A DNA stretch of 35,532 nt from Chara braunii. Lineage: Eukaryota; Streptophyta; Charophyceae; Charales; Characeae. The notes under the pieces are model-generated. The model did not search any database. It had not been told where the DNA came from and saw nothing but the letters and a program-made list of their open reading frames with translations. Shown here in pieces: positions 1-11,855 of this stretch. Position 1 is the first letter of the stretch. Each line of letters opens with the position of its first letter. The translations under genes were made by a program, and so were the position numbers. Location of the stretch: NCBI GenBank assembly GCA_003427395.1, contig BFEA01000105.1, positions 487,409-522,940 on the forward strand, written 5' to 3'.

Positions 1-4
1 ACAT

Positions 5-13
5 ACACACACA

Positions 14-96
<83 letters not shown>
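5..96. repeat. (AC)n then (GA)n microsatellite
   Basis: A short AC run (5-16) passes directly into 80 bases of uninterrupted GA. The same adjoining of CA and GA/CT runs recurs at 1.4-1.6, 15.7-15.8, 32.6-32.7 and 34.6 kb, so compound CA/GA repeats are a habit of this genome. Confidence 0.98.
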
Positions 97-98
<2 letters not shown>

Positions 99-1387
99 CT
101 TTCAACAGCAGGCTGTTGTTCAGTGGAGTATGGATGTGTGGATGCTCCGGACCGACTTGTCACATGCATGGTCCGTGCGAATCCCAATGGAAAGAGGACA
201 CAGAGGAGGGGGCCCCATATAACGGACAGGACCAAGAAGCCAAACATCAGGTAGTCATCCATGACGAGGGTCAACACAGGTAAATTGACTCTGCCTCCTC
301 ACCACTTAGACCTATACCTCAACACTTAACAATCCTCAACACTTATACTAGTCTTAATCTAAATCAGGGACTAACAACTAATTCCCTTCCCACTTCTGTC
401 ACTACAATTCTCCTAACATCCCGTGGGCAACCGACAATTTAAGGTAAGTCAACACTGACCTTAAGAATTATTTAACGACGCAAACATGACATCGTGCCCA
501 CCAATATGAAGGGTTACTCTCAAGACTTAGATTGGTTCCTCACTGATTGCAGCGGTTTTCGGGTATAACTACCACCAGCGACTAACCAGCCGGTCAGTAT
601 TGGTCCTTGGGGGATCTCCTTGGCGTCCTCAACTAGTGGACCTTACGTCTCACCCCTAATTTGTTCGTGCATTATACAACAAGTGAACCCTACTGCCCTC
701 TACAACTCCTCACTGTGTCCCATAGAGTCTTCGGTTGCATGCCGGTCAGTACCGGTCATTGGGCATAGTCGGGTTGTTTTACGAGTGTCCGCCGCTCATT
801 GTCGTGCTCCCTACTAGGTCCGGGGATACATCCAACTTCCGAGTTGCCCACCTAGACCTAGACCATGAATTCACAGACTTGCAGACTTGAAAAAGGATAC
901 CAAGTGTGATACGATGACGTCAACAGAAAACCTAATTGCAGCAGAGGTCAACAGTAAAGTACGTAGGAAGGTTCACAACAAAATTCAAATTGTATAAACG
1001 ACAAGGTCAGGGCAAAGAAGGACTTGAACATTCCATTGATGACGCTCCTTGATCGCAGGTACGTGCTCCTCTTGCTCCTTGCTATGCCCCTTCTTCTTCG
1101 ACCCTCAACTTCCAGTCACAACCCGGTCTATTTATTTTATTTTATTTTTTTCGCCCGCCGGCCTTCTTCCTTGCCAGCGCTTCAACTCTAAGTGGATGCA
1201 GCGGCAACCAACTTTGATACCACTGAAATGGGCCAAGTACTCGTCGAGGTCAACCTTGCATACATCAATAAACATTCACATGAGAGTTCACACGTGAGAA
1301 GCCAAATCGAGATACGATCAACACTTAAAGATGTTGTCTCCAATATTATATCAATATACAAAAATGTTTGTCTCCAGCGACACTGCA

Positions 1388-1390
<3 letters not shown>
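97..1390. other. No gene seen
   Basis: This 1.3 kb stretch has mixed composition and only short open frames (up to 82 codons before the repeat). No domain, splice pattern, RNA gene or terminal repeat was recognised. Confidence 0.6.

Positions 1391-1446
<56 letters not shown>
1391..1446. repeat. (CA)n microsatellite
   Basis: 28 uninterrupted CA units. The His-Thr-rich and Cys-Val-rich reading frames that cross it are products of the repeat and not proteins. Confidence 0.98.
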
Positions 1447-1450
<4 letters not shown>

Positions 1451-1529
1451 ACAGATCCCAATCAGGTGGCAGCCATGACTTCTCTCCCTTCTCTCCCCTT
1501 CTCTCTTGTCTTGCTTCTCTCTCTGACTT

Positions 1530-1532
<3 letters not shown>

Positions 1533-1614
<82 letters not shown>

Positions 1615-1620
1615 CCCCCC
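1533..1620. repeat. (TC)n microsatellite ending in a C tract
   Basis: About 39 TC units followed by nine C. The Ser-Leu frames crossing it are artefacts of the repeat. Confidence 0.98.
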
Positions 1621-1736
1621 AGATCACCACCTTGGATACACCCACTCAGATAGTTTACACCCTGGCGGCTATGGTTGTCGTCCTCCTACTCTGCCTCTAA
1701 CCTAGCTATGGAGTATCTCAAAAGCACCCACTTCTT

Positions 1737-1825
1737 CTTCAGACGCATAGTGCCCAAGTTGCTTTAACGCATACGCAACAACAGCGCTTCAGACGCATAG
1801 TGCCCAAGTTGCTTTAACGCATCCG
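1737..1825. repeat. 50-bp tandem duplication
   Basis: A 36-base block beginning CTTCAGACGCATAGTGCCC occurs twice, 50 bases apart, with no mismatch in the shared part. It lies just upstream of the change to AT-rich DNA near 1.9 kb. An inverted cluster of TTCGGGC/GCCCGAA motifs follows at 1850-1895. Confidence 0.9.
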
Positions 1826-1904
1826 CTATGGTTGTCGAGAGGGGGTGCCGAACGTTCGGGCATTCGGGTTCGGGCGTTCAGCCCGTCCCGAACGCCGACA
1901 ATCC

Positions 1905-3160
1905 TGGTGATAAGTATTTAAAAAATATGGTTTAACTGTATTGCACTTCAACAAAAGAATACCCACAAAAAATGAAAGATAAAGAAACATTCCATTAAAA
2001 AAAAAAATCCTTCACGTTTAAAAATTATCATTTCAAAGTTCTTCAGTTTTATTTAACAAGTTTCCATTTTAAAATTGCTTTTCCGTTCCTATATCTATTT
2101 GTTGAAAATGAAATAGAAGTCTGAATGAGTTTATGAAATGTCTTAATTAAACTTTCTTTATACTACAACAAATATCTTCTAATTAAGATTGTATTAACCT
2201 ATTTATGCCTGAAACTCAATAAAATATATTATGAACTCATCCAGGCTTTCATTTCATCTCGAGCATGTAGTTCAAACAAGAAGGGATACCCTATTTTTGG
2301 AAGCAAAGTTTTCAATTAAGACAAAAAAAATTAAAAATGAAATGACATTTTTAAAGATGGAATGAAATTTTGAATTAAAAAATGTAAATTTACTATGAAA
2401 TTATTTAATTCTATAAATTTTTTACATTGTGGAGAATGATAAAGTTAGTTTGGGGAAGGGATATATCATTTTCAATCATAAAAATATAGGAAAATGACCC
2501 TATATTTGTCTCATATCTCTTAAGCCCTCGCTCCGTGCATATAAGCATGTTACTTTATGTCTTAATATTTTTATTTTAGACATACCAAGGAAGAAGCATT
2601 TCAATATTTACAGTAAGGAGAAGTCGGTGTCTGCAATTCAAATAATCAATTAGGGTGCTAAACTATCAGAGCAATTTATGAGTGCAATTTTTTTATGTTG
2701 AGGGAATGTTTTGCAAGCTCTCATATTCTTCCATTTAAGATCTCGTCCGTTAGTTTATATAATATTTTCAATCACAAGTGTTTGAAGGAGTATGAATTTC
2801 TAAAAGAGGTAAAGACGATAGGTTGTCGGCAAGTAATTTAATTTTATGGTGAATCTTTTTGTATTTTTTCAATCATTGAGGAATTTGTGTCCTTTGGTTC
2901 AAAGAATACCTATGTAATGGTTGTAGGCCACATGTTAAAATAGGTGATAGGTATACCTATGTGTAAGTCTTCTAGTCCCACCCTTGCTACAATGTGTTGT
3001 ATATTAAATAAGTTTCATTTTGTTGCCGCTTTGGGAAAAAAACACTTTATGATATTTTGTTGTTTAGCTTGTTGATGATATCTCCATCTTTGTTAAAATC
3101 ATCCCCATTTCTAGTTTTTTTATGAAAAACGTTGAGCTTATTTTAAAACCATTTAAAACC
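1905..3160. other. AT-rich stretch without a recognisable gene
   Basis: Composition turns strongly AT-rich at about 1905 and stays so through the LINE. Given its position beyond the LINE C-terminal region (the LINE reads on the minus strand), it may include the 3' part of that element, but no poly(A) tail or target duplication was found. A plus-strand frame near 3056-3110 reads like a VDD-type reverse transcriptase motif but is too short and broken to call. Confidence 0.4.
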
Positions 3161-3162
3161 TG

Positions 3163-4105
3163 TCATGATAAGAATCTAATGTTGGGCCTGAAAGCTATCA
3201 AAAAAACTTTTTGTTTGAGTACTCTAATCCTATACATAAGGTGGTTGTCCACCCATTGAATTTTTTTTGTTTGAATAATTGTATTGTCTTGGGTCAGCCT
3301 CAATATCAAGAGGATAATTTTTTCATTGGAGTTGATTTGTATGATATTACCAATCAAGTGGGATTGATTTACGATGGTTTCCCAATCTCCTTCTACAAAT
3401 TTAGGGTCTTTTCTCAGGATACGAAACCAGTCCAATGAAATAAGTTCAATATTTTTTTTTAAGGAATCCTCCAACTGATGGCAATACCTTAATCGTTTAT
3501 ACAACTCACTGAGCGAGATTCATTCCTTAGTATCCTCCTTTCAAATATCCTTGATACGCATTATCCACTTTTTAACCCAGCCTTTCCACGGGGTCTCCAT
3601 ACAGTGCAACATATATCCTTGTGAATCCATAATCCAACAAGTATTAAAAAGAGGTTGTTGACATACTTCCTCCCATCGTGTTAGTGCCACCTTGTCTGAC
3701 AAACGTATTTTCCTCCATGTTCTCAACAAAGTAGGTCAGAAGGGATTTTTTCCTAAGTCAAGCCTTGCTGCATGACGGTCTGATTTTTGTAAGTTTTCTA
3801 TCTCACCTGAGCATTTTCTAGGAATAAACCATGATCTATTGTCCAACCATAACAATGGATCAGTGTTTTGTGGTGTTTCATGTGCTAGCCATATGATTTG
3901 TTCCCATGCCAGAAAATTCCAAGGAGTTCGGGGATTGAAAATCAGTCTCTTAATTCATTGAATGGACAACGCCATTCCTTGTATAGTTGGATTGATCAAC
4001 CCTAACCCGCCTTTAACTTTTGGTTGAATCAACCATTGTCAAGCCACCGTACTAATTACATTCTTACTATCATGATTATTCCTCCATAAGAAGGTCACTA
4101 ATTGT
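3163..4105 (-). pseudogene. LINE ORF2 C-terminal region (broken)
   Basis: Reading leftwards, a frame near 4035-3990 contains PKVKGGLGLINP, the conserved KxGGLGL motif found after the reverse transcriptase in plant LINEs. Two further frames follow (3729-3541, Trp-rich; 3504-3163). They occupy the position of the zinc-binding and tail region, though I do not see a clean Cys/His set. Stops interrupt the frames, for example within the segment just before the GGLGL motif. There is no sign of an intact product. Confidence 0.65.
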
Positions 4106-4502
4106 CTGTGAAGACCCTTGAGTGAAACTTTGTTTATTGCCCTTATAGCTGATTTATACTAGATAGAGGTCAGAGCAACGTTGTTAATAACTAGAACACA
4201 TCTCATTGTAGATGTTTGTTTATCCTTCCATAGTTCAAGCTTTGTAAGAGTCTGTTGGGATATTCAATCATTATTTATAGTCAGTTTCTCTTGTACTGTT
4301 AAAGAGACTCCCATAACCCTTACCGGTGTGTCCAATGAGAGTCATCTCACCCTTGGTTGCTTTGGGGGCAAAACTCCTTGATGGTGAATCCACCAACCCA
4401 AAGTCTTATTAGCCCAGTTGACTTTCATATATGATAACTAACATAATTTTTCCATCAGTGCTTGAACCGCCTCTAACTTTTCATGTGAGGCTTCAACCAT
4501 GA

Positions 4503-5045
4503 GTGAGAGGTCATCTGTAAATAGTGAACAAACAAGGATTGCGTCCTTTGGGATTTGATGTTATCTCGATGCGCTTAATATCTCTATTTTGTCTTAGGTT
4601 AGTAGTTGGTGTCTTCATAATGATTACAAAGAGGAAGGGTGTTATAGAGTCCCCTTGTCTTACTGACCGATGTAGAGATATTGGTGGACAAACATTGTCA
4701 TTTATCATTACTCTAGTTGTAACATTTTGATGAAGAATCGTAATCCATCTACAAAAACATTTACCAAAGTTTATTTTTTGCAGATATTTATTAAGGAAAT
4801 ACCAGTCTACATGATCTTATGCTTTTTCGAAGTCAATAAAGATAATCGTTGCGTTATGTTTAAATGAAAGTGCTAGCTTAAAAGGTTCATTGACTAGCAA
4901 TATGTTGTCCTGGATATTTATGTTATTTATAAAGTCGGATTGGGAAGGATGTATTATCATTTATAACTTTAGTTAATCGATTGGCTAGAACTTTTGCTAA
5001 CATATTATAGACAACAGTAATAAGAGCTATTGGTCGATAATTACG
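4503..5045 (-). pseudogene. LINE reverse transcriptase domain (broken)
   Basis: The palm motifs appear in order on the minus strand: RPIALITVVYNMLAKVLANRL-like text at about 5038-4976, FIDFEKA followed by a stop and DHVDW at about 4845-4803 (motif A), RSVRQGDSITPFLF at about 4675-4629, and LFTDDLSLMVE at about 4530-4503 (the YxDD box, here FTDD). The domain copies element RNA into DNA at the nicked target. A stop replaces the usual Phe/Tyr in KAFD, and a frameshift lies between the QGD motif and the FTDD box, so the domain is inactive. Confidence 0.85.
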
Positions 5046-5343
5046 AATATTATTTCTTCCACCTTCTTATATAGCATAGTTAACACCCCTTGACTGACAA
5101 ATTATTTCATATTTCTGATTCTCATACTTTATGGAAGAAACACACAAGGTCCTCTGAGAGGAAATTCCACCATGTCTCCAAAAAATATTTTGGAAGACCA
5201 TTAATTCTTGCAGTTTTTTCGTCTTCCATTAACATCAACGCTAACTAGATTTATTCCTTAGTTAGAGGTTCTTCAAACATTTGTTGTTGTTTTGTTGTTA
5301 GTTTTGTCACTAATGGGTATAAAAAATTATTTTTATCTTTATC

Positions 5344-5847
5344 TCATTGCTCACGGGGGGTATCGCCAATTCTTGAGGAGAATAAGTTATTGAAGAAATT
5401 TTTTGTTATCTTAATGCATACTGCTGTTGAGGTAACCATGAATTCATCCTTAGTCTGTAGGTTTGTCAATGCTTCAATTATAGTGTTTCCAGTTCGTAAC
5501 CCAGCCATCGCAAAGAAGCATGCATCCATTGCACCTTCCATAATATGTCTTTTAAGTTTTCCTCTGATCCCAACCTCTTGCCAACGATATTCCATCTGAG
5601 TCAATAGTTGAGATTCTAACTCTTGGATTTCATTTGCAGTATCTTTGATAAACTCCTTGTCTTCTGATTCAGTTTCTTGATGTTGAAGTTGTTGAATACG
5701 ATGTAGAATTCTTGTTTCCTTTGAGTGTCTCTCCGCTGCTAGCATCTTGGAATATTCATTGCATTTACGGCCTATGAGGGAATATTGTTGTTGAATAATT
5801 TTATATAATTTTGTATTCTTCCTTTTTACTTTCTCCAAAAAGACCAT
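5344..5847 (-). pseudogene. LINE ORF2 linker between endonuclease and RT
   Basis: A 167-codon open frame with a Lys/Glu/Gln-rich, coiled-coil-like N-terminal half is followed by a segment reading RW..VG.RG...FF.A.A.LR.GN.I.AL. That resembles the W..EGDRNTKFFH...R..N.I..L pattern that precedes the reverse transcriptase in plant L1 elements. Its position between the endonuclease and the RT supports the call. It is a piece of the LINE polyprotein and not a separate gene. Confidence 0.7.
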
Positions 5848-6116
5848 ACATCCTTTAAGTATTGAATAAAGTTATTAATTTTGAGGAGAGCATCGTTGAT
5901 TTTGTAATAACCTTTCCCTTGATCTGGTTTCTTTCGGAAGGAAAGAATTGCTACGCAGAAAACTTTCAGCTACTTGCAATGCTCCTTGTAGTTTATCTGA
6001 GGCTAGTATGAGATTTATTCGTGACTTGGAGCATTATTCAGCTTGACCTCTTCTAAAGCATGAGAACGTCTATGAGTGGGGTTGACCCTTGTATATGTAT
6101 CAAACAAATTGAGTGT

Positions 6117-6666
6117 TTAATAAAAATTAGCTATAATTAGCTCATCTGTTTCAACATAGACTGTGCAAGAGGAGGGTAAGCGCCAACGAGCTAGGTGTCT
6201 ATCAGAGGCCGCATTAAAATTTCCTGCTATGATGATCGGGATTCCTAACGGAAGATTGGGTAAGGAGGATTCAAGGAAATTTTGTCTTATGCCCACATCA
6301 TTAGGTGCATAAATATTTAGTATGATGATAACCTCCAATTCCAACATCACTAAGATGTATACCTGTCTTCCATCCGCATGACCTACTTTCCAGTTAAGGA
6401 CCTCCACCCTCGAGTCAGGAGGTATCCCATATAGCAACCCATGCACTACTAGCCTTAGGGGTGTGGACCATATAAACAAGATGTGGCCATATTTATTTAT
6501 GGACATGGTTATGGGTTTCTGTGTTCATTAAATGAGTTTCTTGGATGAAGATCACATCAGGCCATTTTTTTTCCCCAATTCATTTTAATTGATCATAGAT
6601 TGTTTGTCTTTTATTAAGTTCAATTGAGGAAAAACCATTAACATTTAGTGATCTAATTTCATATCT
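6117..6666 (-). pseudogene. LINE apurinic-type endonuclease domain (broken)
   Basis: On the minus strand the domain opens with EIRSLNVNGFSS (6660-6625), then a stop, then PDVIFIQETHL (about 6555-6525, the catalytic Glu in the QET motif). After a frame change come NIYAPND (about 6325-6305) and IAGNFNAASD (about 6235-6200). The last matches the GDFN motif, with Asn in place of the first Asp. This enzyme nicks target DNA for LINE integration. At least one in-frame stop and the D-to-N change argue for loss of function. The next segment, ARWRLPSS, leads toward the interdomain region. Confidence 0.85.
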
Positions 6667-7577
6667 GATCTAATTTCTAGATCTGCATCACGTCTTAGTT
6701 TCTTCTATTCCTTATCCTTGTTGTATAATGCATCAATCACACCAAATTTTGTCATTATTTCTCAATTATTCCTTACTTTATTAGTGTGATTGAAATTGAA
6801 GAGACTAAAAAAACTTGCTAAACTTACTTATTTATCTACACTTTCTGTAAGGGCCCACAGTCTAGCTGGCCCCCATCTTCCAATAATCCTTACCTCAATA
6901 GGTGTACCAGAATAGTAGACACATCATTTTCTGACCAGAAATAACTCGCCTTTGTTTTCAAAAGTTGAATTTCCTTTAATATCTTAACCTCGTACCAGCG
7001 GAGATTTACTTGTTCGAAGGTGTCGTATGTCAGGTATACATCCCTTTTGGCAAGCCTATTTGATCCAGTGGATAATACAAGGGATGCTGAGAATCTTGGT
7101 GGAAATTGTTCTTTGCTAAATTTAATTATTTCTAATTACATTAAAGATTCTCCTGCTACACCCTTTGTCAAAGTTGCAAGGGACAAAAAGGGGCGTTTGG
7201 TTCCTTTCACCGTTACCTCGCTATACACCGCCTCCTGAGGCTCTGAAAAACCAACTTCGCATACTTTTTCCTTGAACCTGACTGATAAGAACACAATACT
7301 TGTTTTGCTAAGGGGACGTTCCCCCTGTCCCGTTGCCCACCACACACTCAATTTTTGTCTCTTACTGGTGAGATTTCCTACAAAAGAGAGTAGGGGAGTG
7401 AATTATGATTCCTTGTCTTGAGTGTCCTCCTCATTCTTCTCATTCTCTGCCTGCAGGTCTTCCGTCAGCTCCACCACTTGTCACCACTTGTGGTTGTGTG
7501 CAGCAGAGAGTTTGGGGTTTTAAGGGTCCTAAGGGTGTCAAGGTCTCGAGGACCTCAGGGTTTGTTGGAATTTGACT

Positions 7578-8346
7578 CTTTGAGATTTTTAAATTTTTTT
7601 ATCTTTAGATTTATCATATTTATCATATTTCTTTGACTCCTCTGAGTTTCCCTGGTATTCTGCTTTTGTTCTCCCATCCAATTTTAACTTTGCTTCTGTT
7701 TTTAGCAGCAAGTTTTTTTTTTTTTCTTCTGACATTTCCGATATCACCTCTGCTAATTGAATGATATTATTCTCTCATTCATAACACTCATTCCTCACTT
7801 TCAAGAGGACTGGTCCAAAAGGATGTGGTGCAACTGTTACGATTGGGACTACTGAGATTAATGATTCATGTAATGTTGAAACTAGGGATATCTTTGTGAC
7901 CCCCTTCAAAATTCCTTCTTGCCTTATCTCAATTTCCCTTTTTTCATCATCCTTGGATGCAGCAGTGAGATTTTTGAATTTTTTGATCTTCATATTTCTA
8001 GTATTTATCAGATTTCTTTTATTCCTCTGAGTTTCCCTGGTATTCTACTTTGATTCTCCCATCCAATTTTAACTTTGCTTCTGTTTTTAGCAGCGAGTTT
8101 TTTTTTTTCTTCTGACATTTTCGATATCACCTCTGCTAATTGAATGATCTTATTCTCTCATTCATAACACTCATTCCTCACTTTTAAGAGGACTGGCCCA
8201 AAAGGATGTGGTACAACTGTTACGATTGGGACTACTGGGATTAATGATTCACGTAATGTTGAAACTAGGGATATCTTTGTGGCCCCCTTCAAAATTCCTT
8301 CTTGCCTTATCTCAGTTTCTTTTTTTTTCATCATCTTTGGATGCAA
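7578..8346. repeat. Tandem duplication, about 384-bp period
   Basis: Two adjacent units (about 7578-7962 and 7966-8346) match closely over their length. They share, for example, CTGAGTTTCCCTGG and AAAAGGATGTGG, with spacing of 383-385 bases. Each unit carries the same minus-strand open frame (7775-7993 and 8158-8418) ending LLKVRNECYE. The units lie in the hinge between the LINE ORF1 and endonuclease. Small differences in poly(T) length account for the changing period. Confidence 0.92.
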
Positions 8347-9693
8347 CACTCCCTTGAGTGATTGCGATGTTGTGATGTAAGTCTTGCTCGGCCTGAGTTT
8401 GTCCTTTTGTTCGTACAAAGATCTTTGATAAGCAGCTGAAAAACTCCATTGTGGGTGGTGAGTTACTAACTTGGCTGCATACCTGAGTTGCAGATACGCG
8501 TCTCTTACTGCTACTATCTACCCCAGCTCCTTGTGCCTCATCCACTATTCTTCCGATGGACTGTACAGACTCAACACCCATCTTAGTCTGGAGGGAAGTG
8601 GTCAGGGAAACTAATTGGTTCTTCGGTTCAGGGCTCACTGCCGGATTATAAATTATAACTTCCTTTTGTTTGTCATCACACTTCCTATCTGTTATTTCTG
8701 ATGGGTAGACTGGGGGGGTGCGTTTCCAAGTTCAAAATTTGGGTCTACTAGCGTTTCTCTCCCAGATCCCTGATTGCTCCGTGTGTTATAATTATTTCCT
8801 TTCTTAAATTTATTTATTATTATTATTTTTTATATATTTTTTTCCCTCTTAATACCGTTTTTGCTCTTATTGTTAAGAGGAACCATCAGTCCTCTTTCTG
8901 TTGATTTCCTTCTACCCGTTTCCCTTTCCTTCTCGCCACCTCTTTATTTATTCTCAGACTTATCGGACTTCTCAACCTTTTTTCAGAGCTTATACCCAAA
9001 ACGTGGGTTGAATGGTCAGACTCTGCGGCATGTAAAGTTTATTAGTAATAATACATAATAATTTATTACTTAATTTCATCCAATCAGAACTGGGATTGGG
9101 GCCATATTGAATTAACTTCTTCATACTGTCACTGCTTGCCAACATCACCATGAGGTGACAGTGAATCTGTCGTCATGCTTCTTCTCTCAAATCGAGAAAT
9201 TTAGATCTCTGGTTTCTCAAAATCCAATCAGTCAGTTTGTTGAGTTCTGAGTGAAGATCCAACATATCATTCGACGTGCTTGAGGTGCTCGGTTCTCCAA
9301 CAAATGGGATAAGTAGTGACACCGCTACCGGAACTTTTTCCACCTCCATCGGTTGTGAACCAAAAACATCCTCGAAATGGTTTATCTTCATTGAGGTCAT
9401 TGATTCCATGAAATCCTTTGCTTTATTAAAGGCTGACTTATTTTCCATTCCTAGATCTTCTGGACCCTCTACAATTTCTGAAACAGGTGAGTTCACTTAG
9501 ACAACTTTTGTATCAGGTGGGTTGGCCAATTCACTGACCCCGCTTGGATGTGGTCTATCCTGCCTCTTGCTTTGCAATGAACTTTGTTGAGGTTGACCAG
9601 ACAGTTTAGATAATTCATACTATTCAAGTTGTTCAAACAACTCAGACTGTCCAAATTGATCAGATTGTCTAAACTGACCAGGTTGTTGCTCAT
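8312..9693 (-). pseudogene. Possible LINE ORF1 hinge fragments
   Basis: Three minus-strand frames lie between ORF1 and the endonuclease: 8638-8312 (Ser/Gln-rich), 9496-9173 (acidic, 107 codons) and 9693-9493, which repeats Asn-Leu units of the form SLxNLxNLxSL. The low-complexity make-up and the position fit a disordered ORF1 tail. I recognise no domain, so this could also be unrelated AT-rich DNA. Confidence 0.35.
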
Positions 9694-10340
9694 AGGGACT
9701 CTTCTTTGCTACGACTTCCCTTCTAACTTTTTTCCACTCAGTCCCGAAATGATTTTGTCTCTGGCATATATATAGTTAGTCGGAGATGGGCCAATCGATT
9801 TTCTCCCCCCCGTTTGTCTGTCGCAATATACCTTTGTCCTGACCTCGTTGTTGTCCTGACTACAATATCTCTGTCTGAGTGTCACGTTTATCATCCTATT
9901 TATTCAACTCTTGTCCTGTCGCTACTCCAACATCTTGTCCTTCCCCCTGTCCCACACTTCTCAATGGTCTTGGTTTAACCCCATTGCGATGTTGGATCTT
10001 CTGGAGTGGCTGGGGGTTGTGGGGCTGACTTCCTCTTCTAGGTCTGATTGGCAGTGCTTGTTGCTTTTGTTACTTTCTGTTGGACCTGGTGTGACTGCGA
10101 GTGGGGAAACTAGTCTGCCGGTTGCCGGGAAGTTTTCCGTAAGTCACCACGACCTTCCCAATACCATCCAATCGGCTGGCCTGTTTGGTTGAGATCCTCG
10201 TTGTACAACCATCCTTCGTAACCAGGCTTTATTGTTATCCACCTATGCGACCTCTATGAATCTTTTTTCAGTCGTTGCTCCATGGGGAGGACGTCTCACG
10301 GATAAAGTGGACATGTGAATTCCGTACTTAGATGTCCGTA

Positions 10341-10998
10341 CTAGTAATATGTTTTGCATTTGAAGCACCATGGCCTGAACTTATGCGCCGTGTGTATCTG
10401 ATAAACTATCCCTCCTATTTTGAAAGGGATGATGTCATCTAGTGAGAACGGTTGATCCTTAGGAAGGTCAATTGCTAACATAAAATAATTATCTCGCTTT
10501 GTCACAAATGTAGGAAAGGGGTCAATAAAATCCATGATTTTGAACTGTTGTCCAAAATCGTGGACAAATGCAGCTTGCACTTCGATTCGGATGTGCTGCA
10601 TTTCGACCCAATAAAAATCCTTCATTAGTTGTTCTTTTCTTTCCTTAGGCCCCACCTTTTTTGCCAGCCAAGGAAAATTTTGACCTCATATCTATCCCGT
10701 TAGAGTTTTTTTCATCCATCCATCTGTTTTTTGTCCTGGTCAAACAGACAGAGCACCGTAAAAACTGTGGGGAAAACCGGCTGAATCATAAAAATTATAT
10801 TACTGCCTCAGGGTTGCTCTTAATTGATTCTAGTCTTTTACATATCCATTTTATTTTGTCATTCCTCGATTTGTAAGCATAGTCATCATAAAAAATCCAA
10901 TTACTTGCGTGCTTCGTGTATACCGCATCCCTATGTGCCAATTTGTTTATTGGATATGATTTCGTTAAAGTTTTTCTCCCTCCTTGTTTTATCACCAT
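10341..10998 (-). pseudogene. LINE ORF1 (gag-like) with zinc-knuckle remnant
   Basis: Two minus-strand frames (10998-10795 and 10655-10341) form a gag-like region. The second ends KFRPWCFKCKTYY, then a stop, then YGHLSTEF. That is a CX2C...GH pattern of a CCHC zinc knuckle interrupted by a short insertion and a stop. ORF1 proteins of plant LINEs bind the element RNA and commonly place the zinc knuckle after a globular domain, as here. The N-terminal half (residues like DFIDPFPTFVTKRDNYFMLAIDL) was not matched to a named family. The frames are separated by a break of about 140 bases. Confidence 0.6.
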
Positions 10999-11252
10999 CT
11001 GCTCCGACGGCAGGAGAAACAGTGAGAGAAAGTATGCTCTAGCTATGGTAGATCATGAATTGCCCGAATATATCAGCTTTATCTCTTTTGAAATTGAACT
11101 GGAAGAATATCTATTCTGGAATTGAAAGGACTGGTAGCAGCTGAAGCTGGTGACAGCGTTGGTATCATCAAAAATCATCATCATCAATCAATCCTTCAAA
11201 TCTTAATAAGTCCTTGTATTCTCATTTCTTCCTGATATACTCTCATTATAAC

Positions 11253-11303
11253 GGACGTTGGGCCCGGTTCCCAGCACATGCTGCTCTCCACGAATAGATC
11301 GGA
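11253..11303 (+). repeat. Dispersed 51-bp repeat, copy 1
   Basis: This 51-base stretch, with core GTTGGGCCC and CCACGAATAGA, matches 28823-28873 at about 45 of 51 positions in the same orientation. It sits at the right edge of the AT-rich LINE block and could mark an element end. Confidence 0.8.
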
Positions 11304-11365
11304 GCATGTGCTTAAAATATAAAAAAAATTGATAAGGCATGGTCGATAGTGTTTCAACCAGGGTT

Positions 11366-11855
11366 GGCTTCCTCATCGCTGGTGCCTGTGATTACTGTCT
11401 GCTAGGGATGTCTGTCAAGGAGGTGGTGATGGTAGGAGGAAAACACTACTCTGTGAAGGCATCATCATGGTGGGTGTTGAGCGTCCTTGTAGAGAGTGTG
11501 TCTAAAGTAAGGAGGTGGACTATCATGAACGGTGGCTCGCGGGTGGGATATGGGGTCTGCCTTGAGATAGGCCCTGGGCGCGGGTGGTAGGATAGCATAC
11601 GAGAGGGATGGGTTCCTCATCGTCGGTAACTGTGATTACTGTCTGCTAGGGTTGTCTGTCCAGTAGGTGGTGATGGTAGGAGAAAAACACTACTCTGTGA
11701 AGGCATCATCATGGTGGGTGGTGAGCGTCCTTGTGGAGATAATATCTCAAGTAAGGAGGTGGGCTATCCTGAATGACAGCTAGCGAGTGAGCTTTAGGGT
11801 CTCCCACGAGGTAAGCCCTGGGGTCCTGGGGGTAGGATAGCATACCAGAGGGACG
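11366..11855. repeat. Tandem duplication, 244-bp period
   Basis: Two adjacent units begin at TTCCTCATCG (11369 and 11613). They share TGTGATTACTGTCTGCTAGGG, AAACACTACTCTGTGAAGGC and TAGGATAGCATAC with moderate divergence. No long frame is conserved between them. The block lies just outside the AT-rich LINE region. Confidence 0.92.

Larger units (their letters stand above)
3160..11130 (-). mobile_element. Degraded L1-like non-LTR retrotransposon (LINE)
   Basis: On the minus strand the order is a gag-like ORF1 (about 11.0-10.3 kb), a long AT-rich hinge, an apurinic-type endonuclease (6.67-6.12 kb), an ORF2 linker (5.85-5.34 kb), reverse transcriptase (5.04-4.50 kb) and a C-terminal GGLGL region (4.1-3.2 kb). 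This is the order of plant L1-type LINEs. Stop codons and frameshifts interrupt every domain, so the element is inactive. The outer limits are approximate: the AT-rich block runs from about 1.9 to 11.3 kb, but neither a poly(A) tail nor a target duplication was identified. The 3.7 kb between ORF1 and the endonuclease is longer than usual and includes a 384-bp tandem duplication. More than one element could be nested here. Confidence 0.8.

Noticed and set aside
1192-1705. Long open frames with His-Thr and Ser-Leu runs
   Set aside because: They are created by the (CA)n and (TC)n repeats, are open in several frames at once and have no conserved sequence outside the repeats.
3056-3190. Plus-strand VDDISIF-like motif with ILKPFK-like sequence after it
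   Set aside because: Suggestive of an oppositely oriented reverse transcriptase fragment, but it is interrupted by a stop and lacks the other palm motifs.
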